NCBI GenBank assembly: GCA_038213135.1
Contig: JBBQTQ010000026.1
Location: 1 to 31,088, forward strand
Direction of reading: 5' to 3'
DNA from: JBBQTQ01 sp038213135
GTDB lineage: Bacteria > Actinomycetota > Thermoleophilia > Gaiellales > Gaiellaceae
Length of the DNA stretch: 31,088 bases
Part shown: one piece after another, positions 1 through 6,545 of the stretch
How positions within the stretch are numbered: the stretch's first letter is position 1
Layout: each line of letters begins with the position of its first letter
Position numbers and translations under genes: made by a program
The notes under the pieces: model-generated
Database searches by the model: none
Told to the model about the DNA's origin: nothing
Seen by the model: the letters and a program-made list of their open reading frames with translations, nothing else

Positions 1-2
1 TC

Positions 3-146
3 TACCGCAACAGCGGCGAGCGCACCGCCGCCCTCGCCGGCTGGCTTGACTGGTACAACCGGCTCAGACCACACCGCTCACTCGGCCGAAAACCACCACT
101 CACCCGGCTCGCCGAGATGAACAACCTTGCTGGGACCAACAACTAG
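3..146 (+). CDS. IS481-type transposase, C-terminal end (partial)
   Basis: Only the last 47 codons are in the window, read from base 3 to a TAG at 144-146. The translation contains WLDWYNRLRPHRSLG followed by PPLTRL, the typical C-terminal end of IS481/IS3-type DDE (rve) integrase cores. The catalytic residues lie upstream of the window, so activity cannot be judged. No terminal inverted repeat of an insertion sequence is recognisable in the bases after the stop. The stop shares the CTAG at 143-146 with the stop of the convergent MBL-fold gene. Family assignment rests on this short conserved tail. Confidence 0.75.
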   Translation, partial: YRNSGERTAALAGWLDWYNRLRPHRSLGRKPPLTRLAEMNNLAGTNN

Positions 147-811
147 GAGAAGGACAGCACGCGCTCGAGGGCGGCCCGGTCAGTCGGCCCGCCGTGTGTC
201 GCAAGCACGTGCTCGACCGGCAGTTCGAGGAGCGGGCGCAGCCCCGCGGCGATCTCCTCGCGCGTCACGCCGGGGCGGAGCCACTTCTCGTTGATCTCGA
301 AGCCCTGGCCGAAGTCGACGATCGTGTCGCCGGAGATCACCGCACGCTGGCTCTCGACCCAGAGCACAGTGTCGTTCGCCTTGTGCCCGGGGAACACGTC
401 GGCGCCAAACGGCAGCCGGTCGCCGGAGGAGTACGGGCGCGCCTCGCCTTTCTGCTCGCGAAGCAGCCAGACAAGGTCGGGACTGCCGTCGCCGGCCTGC
501 TCGGCAGTGATGCCGTACGTGTCCATGAGGAACTGCGCGCTGTCAGGCAGCGGCGTGTGGACCGGCACACCGAGGCGCTCGACCAGGCTCTGCGTGTCGC
601 GTTCGTGCCACGGCGCGGTGAGCACGACCACCGTCTCGCGGTCGGCCACGAGCTCGAGCAGCTCGTCCGGCACAGCCAGCGGATCGAAGAGGACCAGCCG
701 AGCACCATCGTCGATCGCGTACGACGACACCTCCTGCGGCCACCATTGATCCGGCGTCCACTCGGGATGCGGCGCCTGCCAGTGCCAAAGTCCAGGCTGC
801 AGCTCGCGCAC
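143..811 (-). CDS. MBL-fold metallo-hydrolase-like protein
   Basis: 222 aa. The layout is that of a metallo-beta-lactamase fold: an opening strand region with LVLFDPLA, a first metal-loop equivalent TAPWHERDTQSL, then FPGHKANDTVLWV, the SGDTIVDFG strand-turn and a final ATHGGP. The usual HxHxDH motif is reduced to WHERDT, so metal binding may be altered or lost; the GDT aspartate and the last histidine are kept. The GTG start at 811 lies 6 nt after a TAGCAT box, as expected for a leaderless transcript. The gene is followed on the same strand-neighbourhood by cupin genes. The substrate is unknown; a lactonase- or glyoxalase-II-like hydrolase is possible. The gene appears intact. Confidence 0.8.
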   Translation of the reverse strand: MRELQPGLWHWQAPHPEWTPDQWWPQEVSSYAIDDGARLVLFDPLAVPDELLELVADRETVVVLTAPWHERDTQSLVERLGVPVHTPLPDSAQFLMDTYGITAEQAGDGSPDLVWLLREQKGEARPYSSGDRLPFGADVFPGHKANDTVLWVESQRAVISGDTIVDFGQGFEINEKWLRPGVTREEIAAGLRPLLELPVEHVLATHGGPTDRAALERVLSFS

Positions 812-820
812 GGCGGCATG

Positions 821-1170
821 CTAATCAGTGCCGGGGATGCGAACCAGGGGCCGCTCGCCGTCCCAAGCACGCAGGGCCGCTCCTCGCCCTCGACGAGCAG
901 TAGACACTGGCCCGCGAGGACCAGGAAGTCCTCCTGTTGATTCTCGCGGTGGTAGAGCCCGTTCGACTCGCCGGGCTCGATCACATGCAGCCGGATCCCC
1001 AGCTGCCCGAACTCGGCCTTGCTGCTCTCGAACGAGCACTCCGACCCGGAGGGCTGCCTCTCGCCGTTCTCCGAGGTCAGCCACTCGGCGTCCCGCACGT
1101 TCACGACGAACCACCCGGCGCCGGCGGGTGCGAGGCCCGAGCCGGAGTCGTGAAGCGGCGCCTCGGGCAC
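821..1170 (-). pseudogene. Cupin-domain protein, frameshifted and truncated copy
   Basis: From a possible GTG at 1170 the frame encodes GWFVVNVRDAEWLTSENG, then YHRENQQEDFLVLAG and LLLVEGEERP. All of these match the intact cupin just upstream (1181-1726). After EERP the cupin frame is lost. A second frame supplies LRAWD and then jumps to a short GERPLVRIPG ending at a stop at 821. This implies a frameshift plus loss of the second cupin motif (VHCPP..H) and of the whole C-terminal third. It is a degenerate tandem duplicate of the neighbouring gene. If the two indels were sequencing errors, the missing C-terminal third would still mark it as broken. Confidence 0.7.
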
Positions 1171-1180
1171 CGCGCGAGTC

Positions 1181-1726
1181 TCAGGCCCAGGGCAGGCCAT
1201 CCCAGCTCTCCGGCGGCCCCGGCTTCCACTTCGGGAAGGGCGCGTACGCCTCGCGCGGAACACTCGTCTCAGTCTCCACACCCGCGCCGTGGCGGAGGGC
1301 AAGCTCCGAGCGCGGATAGGTGATCCGCTTCTCGCCCGTACGTCCGCCTGCCATGAAGACCACGCAGGGGCCATCGCCCGCGGCGACGAAATTGTGCTCC
1401 GTCTCCGGCGGGCAGTGGACGAAATCCCATGCCGCGAGCCGCCGCTCCTCGCCCTCGATCAGAAGCAGGCACTCGCCGGCGAGGACGAGGAAGTCCTCCT
1501 GGTTGGACTCTCGGTGGTAGAGGGCGCTCGGCTGACCGGGCTGGAGCACGCCGAGCGTGAAGCCAATCTCCCCGAACGGGGGCGTGCCTTCGCCCTCGAA
1601 GGTGCAGCCTGAGCCAATCCCCTCGCTCGTCACCCACGCGGCGTCCTGGACGTTGACGACGAACCAGCCCTCGGTCACCGGCGTCAGACCCGCCTCCAGG
1701 CGCTCAAGACGTGCTTGCTCGACCAC
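1181..1726 (-). CDS. Cupin-domain protein (intact, copy 1)
   Basis: 181 aa, a single-domain cupin. An N-terminal strand block (GWFVVNVQDAAW) is followed by cupin motif 1 as YHRESNQEDFLVLAGE, the strand pair LLLIEGEERRL, motif 2 around WDFVHCPPETEHNF and a GPCVVFMAG strand. A Pro-rich tail ends in GLPWA. The motif-1 histidine and glutamate and the motif-2 histidines that normally hold a metal are present. The start is a GTG preceded by a GAGGAG Shine-Dalgarno. A broken tandem copy lies downstream and a third paralogue lies at 2206-2745 on the other strand. The function is unknown; proteins of this shape may bind small sugars or act as isomerases or dioxygenases. Confidence 0.85.
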   Translation of the reverse strand: MVEQARLERLEAGLTPVTEGWFVVNVQDAAWVTSEGIGSGCTFEGEGTPPFGEIGFTLGVLQPGQPSALYHRESNQEDFLVLAGECLLLIEGEERRLAAWDFVHCPPETEHNFVAAGDGPCVVFMAGGRTGEKRITYPRSELALRHGAGVETETSVPREAYAPFPKWKPGPPESWDGLPWA

Positions 1727-1796
1727 CTCGGCTCCTCTCGTCGGGTTCGCTCGACGCGCAGTTTCACAGCAACCCTCTCGCTAGAGTCCCCGCTCG

Positions 1797-2195
1797 TTGA
1801 CCAGGTTCGTCGTCGACTCCAGCGCGGTGCTCCACTTGGCGAGCGCACAACTCGAGGTCTCGGCAGAGCACAAGCTGCTCGCGCCGACGCTGCTGCGCTC
1901 CCAGACGCTGTCCGACCTGCACGAGGCCGTGCAGCGGGGTGAGATCGCGGCTGACATCGCGCGCGAGCGACTTGCGCGCATCGGGCGGATGCCGATCAGG
2001 CTGCTCGGGGACGCTGTGCTCCGGCGTCGGGCCTGGGAGATCGCGGATCAGCTGGGGTGGGTCCAGACCTACGAGGCCGAGTACGTCGCGCTCACCCAGC
2101 TGCAGGCAGACGCGTTCGTCACGCTGAACGCGGAACTGGCGCGCAGCGTCGAAGGCATCGTCGCGACCGCATCGATCGACGCGCTCACGGACTAG
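1797..2195 (+). CDS. PIN-domain (VapC-like) ribonuclease, orphan
   Basis: 132 aa. The PIN-domain signature is visible: an N-terminal FVVDSSAVLHL with the first acidic residue, a central helical part with conserved acidic positions (ADIARERL), and TYEAEYVALTQLQADAFVTLNAELA near the C-terminus supplying the remaining acidic residues. Such proteins are usually VapC toxins that cleave RNA. The TTG start lies 9 nt after a TAGAGT box. No VapB-type antitoxin gene is seen immediately upstream, where only 70 bases separate it from the divergent cupin. It is therefore an orphan toxin, a solitary PIN nuclease, or a relic of a toxin-antitoxin pair. The cupin at 2206 begins about 10 bases after its stop. 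Confidence 0.8.
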   Translation: MTRFVVDSSAVLHLASAQLEVSAEHKLLAPTLLRSQTLSDLHEAVQRGEIAADIARERLARIGRMPIRLLGDAVLRRRAWEIADQLGWVQTYEAEYVALTQLQADAFVTLNAELARSVEGIVATASIDALTD

Positions 2196-2205
2196 CATCC
2201 CGCCC

Positions 2206-2745
2206 GTGCGCTTGGAGCAGACCGAGCACGGCCTCACGCCGACCGGCGAGGGGTGGTTCTCGCTCAACCTTCGCGACGCCGAGTGGCGTCACGTGGAGGG
2301 CCGCGGCGCCGTCTGCGTCGCGCTCGACGATTTCGAGGGCGCCCGGCGGAGCCTCCAGCTCGGCGTCAATCCGTTCGTGCTCCAGCCGGGCGAGCCGATG
2401 GCGATGTATCACTGGGAGGCCGATCAGGAGGACTACCTCGTCGTCTCGGGAGAGGCCGTTCTGATCGTCGAGGGCGAGGAGCGACCATTGCGCGCATGGG
2501 ACTTCGTCCATTGCGCGCCGCACACGAAGCACGTGATCGTCGGGGCCGGGAGCGGTCCCTGCGTCGTGATCGCGGTCGGCGCGCGCCAGCACTCCGAAGA
2601 GCCCGACGCGCTCGGCTTCCCGGCGGACGAGGCAGCGAAGCGCCACGGCGCGAGCGTCGAGGAGGACACGATGAACCCGGGGGTCGCGTACGGCCCGGTC
2701 CCGCGCCGGAAGCCGACCGCGTACCGGGACGGCTGGCTTCCCTAA
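2206..2745 (+). CDS. Cupin-domain protein (copy 2)
   Basis: 179 aa and clearly paralogous to the cupins at 821-1726. It has GWFSLNLRDAEW, YHWEADQEDYLVVSGE, LIVEGEERPLRAWDFVHC, a second-motif APHTKH and GSGPCVVIAVG. The Arg after YH is replaced by Trp and a longer C-terminal segment (SEEPDALGF onward) is present. The GTG start lies exactly 7 nt after a TAGCAT box that overlaps the stop of the PIN gene. Its stop codon overlaps that of the convergent YCII-family gene. As for the other copies, the ligand and reaction are not known. Confidence 0.85.
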   Translation: MRLEQTEHGLTPTGEGWFSLNLRDAEWRHVEGRGAVCVALDDFEGARRSLQLGVNPFVLQPGEPMAMYHWEADQEDYLVVSGEAVLIVEGEERPLRAWDFVHCAPHTKHVIVGAGSGPCVVIAVGARQHSEEPDALGFPADEAAKRHGASVEEDTMNPGVAYGPVPRRKPTAYRDGWLP

Positions 2746-3098
2746 GAGCTACCCAAGAGCGGGCGCACCTCGATCGTTCCGAGCTGGGCGACCGGATGGC
2801 GCGCGGCGATCTCGACGGCTTCCTCGAGGCTGTCGCACTCGATCAGGTCGAAGCCGCCGAGGGCCTCCTTCGTCTCGGCGAACGGGCCGTCGGTGACCAT
2901 CGTCTTCCCGTCGCGGACGCGCACCGTGCGAGCGCGGCGTGGGGGCGCCAGCTGGTCGCCGGTGATCCAGGCCCCTCGCGCCTGGAGGTCGTCCAGCCAG
3001 GGGAAGCCTTCCTCCTCGGCCGGCGCCGAGCCCGGCTCGGGCTCCGCCTGGGCATTCATCTGTTCGCCGTCCCAGCAGACCAGCAGCAGGTACTTCAT
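2742..3098 (-). CDS. YCII-family (YciI-like, DGPF) protein
   Basis: 118 aa from the ATG at 3098. This start is chosen because a GAGGAG Shine-Dalgarno lies just upstream and MKYLLLVC is the usual family N-terminus. The central TDGPFAETKEALGGF carries the DGPF motif of the YCII/DGPF family (ferredoxin-like alpha-beta barrel), followed by a SLEEAVEIAARHP helix. These proteins are small dimers of uncertain reaction, often encoded next to ECF sigma factors; none is adjacent here. The C-terminus overlaps the convergent cupin by 4 bases. Confidence 0.88.
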   Translation of the reverse strand: MKYLLLVCWDGEQMNAQAEPEPGSAPAEEEGFPWLDDLQARGAWITGDQLAPPRRARTVRVRDGKTMVTDGPFAETKEALGGFDLIECDSLEEAVEIAARHPVAQLGTIEVRPLLGSS

Positions 3099-3221
3099 CG
3101 TCGCTCCTCTCGTCGCCTTCTCACCAGCCTGACGCAACAAGAACGAACGCCGTGACCGGGAATCGACATTGCGCGTCCACTGCTACGTTGCCCGCGAGGA
3201 TCGATCGAGGGAGGGGGAAGC

Positions 3222-3881
3222 GTGCATTACGGGCGTGGTTGTCGTTCTCGCAGCGTGCTGTCCTGCGCGATCGTGGTCTTGATCATCCTCGCTGCAATCG
3301 GCTCGACTGCGCAGGAGGCCTCCTCCCGCGCGCGTGCGACTGTGGCACCCTCCTGGCGCGGGAGCTTGCACTGGCGGTTCTCAGGCCCCGGAGGCGCGTC
3401 CGACGTCCTCACAGAGACGATCGCGCAGCGCGCCGCCCGTACCTCCGACTTCTACGGAACGACGGTGAACCTTGTCTCGCAATTCACCGACGCGGCGGTC
3501 GACGACTCCGGCTGCACGCGCACCGACACTTGGAAGACGACGGCCGGCGCGAAGGTGAAGCCGCTCGTTGCTCTTGGTGGTTCCCATTACCCCGGTTGGA
3601 TCGGCCTCAGCAGTGCGCCCACGGCGGGCACCTACCTGCTCGTGCCAGCGGCCCTGCTCGCGACCTACACGCTCGTCAACTCCACGTGCGGAGGCCCGGT
3701 GGGCCAGCAGAGGGACGAGCCGGTCTTCTCGTTCCCTCCAGCGCGGCCGGGTGCCGCCAGCCCGGGCATTCCGATTCCGGGAAACGCGCGGGCCACGAAG
3801 CTGACCGGATCGAGGGTGTTCGCGGTTCGTGGAGGCACGGGAACGCTCTCCTGGAGCTTCACGCGATCCCGATCGCACTAG
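3222..3881 (+). CDS. Secreted hypothetical protein
   Basis: 219 aa. The N-terminus has a basic stretch (HYGRGCRSRS) and then a hydrophobic segment (VLSCAIVVLIILAAIG), which fits a signal peptide or signal anchor. The mature part is rich in Ser, Thr and Gly, contains three Cys and ends in a segment (GTGTLSWSFTRSRS) that looks beta-rich. No family was recognised. The GTG start has a purine-rich GAGGGAGGGG Shine-Dalgarno, and a TACGTT box lies about 35 bases upstream. Composition and codon use match the neighbours. It could be a secreted beta-sandwich protein; no enzymatic motif is visible. Confidence 0.65.
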   Translation: MHYGRGCRSRSVLSCAIVVLIILAAIGSTAQEASSRARATVAPSWRGSLHWRFSGPGGASDVLTETIAQRAARTSDFYGTTVNLVSQFTDAAVDDSGCTRTDTWKTTAGAKVKPLVALGGSHYPGWIGLSSAPTAGTYLLVPAALLATYTLVNSTCGGPVGQQRDEPVFSFPPARPGAASPGIPIPGNARATKLTGSRVFAVRGGTGTLSWSFTRSRSH

Positions 3882-3915
3882 CGATTTCGAACGTACCCGC
3901 TTCGCCAGCAGGCGG

Positions 3916-4290
3916 TCAGTCGACCGAGAGCAGATCCACGACGAACACGAGCGGTTCGTGTGGCTTGATCACGTTGCCGGCGCCGCGGGCCCCGTACGCC
4001 ATAGCCGAGGGGATCGTCAGCTTCCGGCGGCCGCCGACCCGCATGCCCTCCACGCCGGCGTCCCAGCCGGGAATGACCTGGCCCTTGCCGAGCTTGAACT
4101 CGAACGGCTGGCCGCGGTTCCACGACGCGTCGAACTCCTCGCCCGAGGAGAACGCGACGCCCACGTAGTGCACGGCGACCGTGCTGCCCTTCGTCGCCTC
4201 AGTTCCGTCACCGACGACCAGATCCTCGACGCCGAGATCGAAGGGAACATCTCCTTCGGGTTTTTCGATTTGCGGTCGCTCGAGCGGCAA
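3916..4290 (-). CDS. FKBP-type peptidyl-prolyl cis-trans isomerase
   Basis: 124 aa, one FKBP domain. Recognisable segments are VEDLVVGDGTEA, VAVHYVGVAFSSGEEFDASW, FKLGKGQVIPGWDAGVEGM, the KLTIPSAMAYGARGAG loop and the terminal LVFVVDLLSVD. These are the strands and active-site aromatic residues of single-domain bacterial FKBPs, which catalyse proline cis-trans isomerisation. I choose the TTG at 4290: it lies 7 nt after a TAGGGT box and gives the common N-terminus PQIEKPEGD. An upstream in-frame ATG at 4329 would add 13 unusual residues and overlap the GNAT remnant. There is no signal peptide, so it is probably cytoplasmic. Confidence 0.9.
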   Translation of the reverse strand: MPLERPQIEKPEGDVPFDLGVEDLVVGDGTEATKGSTVAVHYVGVAFSSGEEFDASWNRGQPFEFKLGKGQVIPGWDAGVEGMRVGGRRKLTIPSAMAYGARGAGNVIKPHEPLVFVVDLLSVD

Positions 4291-4306
4291 GGCCGCCACC
4301 CTAGCG

Positions 4307-4506
4307 TCAGGCGGGCAGTCGAGGTGCATTGATCCCGCGGCGCATGCAGTCCGGCTCGACGAAGAGGTCTTCGAGCTCGCCGACCTGACCGTCGACCAGA
4401 ACGGTGGCGAAGCCGACGATTCGATCGTCGACCACCGCGACTCGGGTCCTGCGAGCGAGGAGCGGCGAAACAGATCGCTCGGGATTGCAGCGCGGATCTC
4501 GGCCAC
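4307..4506 (-). pseudogene. GNAT acetyltransferase remnant
   Basis: A GTG at 4506 opens AEIRAAIPSDL, a typical GNAT N-terminus. The reading then continues only in another frame as SPLLARRTRVAVVDDRIVG, then FATVLVDG and ELEDLFVEPDCMRRGI, which is the central GNAT sheet up to the start of the acetyl-CoA loop. After MRRGI it runs into unrelated residues and a stop at 4307. There is therefore a frameshift near 4460 and the C-terminal half (motifs A/B) is missing. It sits directly upstream of the FKBP gene, whose -10 box lies just beyond the remnant's end. Confidence 0.6.
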
Positions 4507-4559
4507 CGGCGAAGACTGGCTAGCTTCCGGCGGCCTCGCGGGTTATCGTCACGGGGCGC

Positions 4560-4991
4560 GTGAACCAGGTCTCGGACATCCTCGCGGAGAAGGGGCGCAA
4601 CGTCCTCTCCGTCGACGCGGACGCCTCGGTCTACGACGGCGTCAAGCAGATGGTCGAGGCGAACGTGGGCTCGCTGCTCGTGAGGGACGGCGGCAAGATC
4701 ACCGGCATCGTCACCGAGCGGGACTACCTCCGCCGGGTCACCCTCGAAGGGCGAACCGACAAGGAGACGCCGATCCGGGAGATCATGACCTCGCCGCTGA
4801 TCGTCGTCACCCCGGAGACGACGATCGACGAATGCATGGCCGTGATGACCGACCGGCGGCTCCGGCACCTGCCCGTCGTCGACGACGAGGAGGTGGTCGC
4901 AGTGATCTCGATCGGCGACCTCGTCAAGTTCCAGTCGAAGCGGCAGAGCTTCGAGCTCCAGTACCTGAACGACTTCATCAGCGGCCGCTGA
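4560..4991 (+). CDS. CBS-domain pair protein
   Basis: 143 aa consisting of two CBS domains. The first spans about residues 1-65 (VSDILAEKG .. VGSLLVRDGGKITGIVTERD) and the second about 72-135 (IREIMTSPLIVVTPETTIDE .. RLRHLPVVDDEEVVAVISIGD). Tandem CBS pairs bind adenosyl nucleotides and usually regulate partner proteins; stand-alone versions resemble the hypoxic-response/IMPDH-like CBS proteins. The GTG start lies 10 nt after TATCGT. No catalytic or membrane domain is fused to it. Which partner it regulates cannot be told from the context. Confidence 0.9.
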   Translation: MNQVSDILAEKGRNVLSVDADASVYDGVKQMVEANVGSLLVRDGGKITGIVTERDYLRRVTLEGRTDKETPIREIMTSPLIVVTPETTIDECMAVMTDRRLRHLPVVDDEEVVAVISIGDLVKFQSKRQSFELQYLNDFISGR

Positions 4992-5088
4992 GCAAGCGGT
5001 TCGCCTCGGTCGGCGCGAGTTGCGGGTGCCAGCCCGAGCGCTGGACCCGCGTCGCCTTCCTGTTCCGCCAGCTGGCAGGATCGATCCG

Positions 5089-6063
5089 GTGATGAACCCG
5101 CTGCTGATCGCGAACGCCGACGCCTACTCGCGCGTGGCGCTCCTCAACATCAGGCGCGAGTTTCCGCATGGGCTCGCGGTCGTGCTCGACGGGCCTCTGG
5201 AGCAGGCCCGGCCGCGCGAGCTGCACCCGGTCTTCTACGGGAGCTTCGACTGGCATTCGTGCGTCGAGATGTTCTGGCTGCTCGCGCGGCTGTTGCGTGT
5301 TGCGCCGGACGAGGCGCCGCGGCAGGAGATCCACGCCGTCTTCGACGAGCACCTGACGCCGGAGAACGTCGCGGTCGAGGTCGAGTTCCTGCGCCGACAG
5401 CCCGGGTTCGAGCGACCTTATGGCTGGGGCTGGGCCCTTGCCCTCGCCGCGGAGCTCGGGGAGCCGTGGCGGACGGGCTTCCGCCCGCTCGCCGACCAAA
5501 TCGCCGCCGGGTTCGTCGAGTGGCTGCCGAAGCTGACCTACCCGGTCCGCCACGGCGTCCATGCGAACACGGCGTTCGCGCTCTCCCGGTCGCTGCCGTA
5601 TTCGCCCGAGCTGCGCGAGGCGATCCGCGACGCCACCCTTCGCTGGTTCGCTACCGACGAGGACTATCCGGGGGGCTGGGAGCCCTCGGGCGCCGACTTC
5701 CTCTCGGGCGCACTTTGCGAGGCCGAGTTGATGGCGTGCCTGCTCGATCCGGACGAGTTCTCGTCCTGGTTTGGCCGCTTTCTGCCGCGGATCGCCGAGC
5801 ACGAGCCGGCCGCGCTCTTCACGCCGGCCGTCGTTTCCGACGTCAGCGACGGCCAGATCGCCCATCTGCACGGCCTGAACATGAGCCGGGCGTGGGCGTG
5901 GCGGCGGCTGGCGGCGACGTTGCCGCCGGAAGATCCGCGGGTCGCGGCGATGACCGAGGCGGCGCAGGCCCATGCCGACGCGGCGCTCCCGCACGTCACA
6001 GGCAGCGACTACACGGTCGAGCACTGGCTCGCCGCGTACGCGGTGCTCTACCTCGGCGCGTAA
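5089..6063 (+). CDS. DUF2891 family protein
   Basis: About 324 aa. Family features seen are HPVFYGSFDWHSCVEMFWLL near residue 45, FERPYGWGWALALAAEL near 110, the RHGVHANTAFAL segment, and SGADFLSGALCEAELMA. The His/Trp-rich helices suggest an (alpha/alpha) barrel-like fold, but no reaction is established for DUF2891. Two start codons are adjacent, GTG 5089 and ATG 5092. The GTG lies exactly 7 nt after a CAGGAT box, so I take it. No signal peptide is present, so the protein is probably cytoplasmic. It is followed by an unrelated secreted protein with its own promoter-like box. Confidence 0.85.
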   Translation: MMNPLLIANADAYSRVALLNIRREFPHGLAVVLDGPLEQARPRELHPVFYGSFDWHSCVEMFWLLARLLRVAPDEAPRQEIHAVFDEHLTPENVAVEVEFLRRQPGFERPYGWGWALALAAELGEPWRTGFRPLADQIAAGFVEWLPKLTYPVRHGVHANTAFALSRSLPYSPELREAIRDATLRWFATDEDYPGGWEPSGADFLSGALCEAELMACLLDPDEFSSWFGRFLPRIAEHEPAALFTPAVVSDVSDGQIAHLHGLNMSRAWAWRRLAATLPPEDPRVAAMTEAAQAHADAALPHVTGSDYTVEHWLAAYAVLYLGA

Positions 6064-6080
6064 CGGTACTATCGGCGGCC

Positions 6081-6473
6081 GTGAAGAAGCTCGCCGTCCT
6101 CGTCGCCGGTCTCGCATTGCTCGTCGCGCCCGCGGCGAGCGCCTCCCGCGCTCCGACCGCCGCCGAGGCGAAGTCCATCCACGACACGGTCGTCGGCTTC
6201 TACGGGTACTGGTGGTACTATGGGAAGAACTCCCTCGCGGACAAGATGAAGGTGTTCGGCATCAAGGTCTCGACCGTCGACACGCACTGGGCAATGGCCT
6301 CCCTGACCGGCCCCAAGGGCGTCGGGCGGCCGGCCCTGATGGATCGCGTGCTGCTCTACCACGGCGTCGGCCGGTGGATCGTCGCCGACGCTCCCAGTAG
6401 CGAGTTCATCGGCTGCAAGGTCGCGCCGCCGGCCGTGACCCGGGATCTCTTCCGCGGTCTCGGCGGCTGCTAG
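6081..6473 (+). CDS. Secreted hypothetical protein
   Basis: 130 aa from the GTG at 6081. The first 23 residues (KKLAVLVAGLALLVAPAASA) are a clear Sec signal peptide with an ASA cleavage site. The mature protein begins SRAPTAAEAKSIHDTVVGF and carries an aromatic patch YGYWWYYG. It has two Cys, one mid-C-terminal and one at the very end, that could form a disulphide. A TACTAT box lies 8 nt before the start, so the transcript is probably leaderless. I recognise no defined family. It appears intact and is not obviously linked to its neighbours. Confidence 0.75.
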   Translation: MKKLAVLVAGLALLVAPAASASRAPTAAEAKSIHDTVVGFYGYWWYYGKNSLADKMKVFGIKVSTVDTHWAMASLTGPKGVGRPALMDRVLLYHGVGRWIVADAPSSEFIGCKVAPPAVTRDLFRGLGGC

Positions 6474-6545
6474 CGCTGCCCGACCCCGGGACGGGAACGT
6501 TCGCCTCTTGAAGGATCGCGCGAGACGTGCGACGGTCCTTCCGTC

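Noticed and set aside
1727..1796. VapB antitoxin before the PIN gene
   Set aside because: The 70-base gap has no ORF with a ribosome-binding site and no antitoxin-like sequence.
4978..6117. Long minus-strand open frame opposite DUF2891
   Set aside because: It is rich in Arg/Asp/Leu repeats typical of shadow frames in high-GC DNA, and the opposite strand has a well-supported DUF2891 gene.
6510..6541. Hairpin GAAGGATCG/CGGTCCTTC before the GH99-like gene
   Set aside because: It has one wobble pair and a long loop with no T tract, so it could be chance in high-GC DNA.
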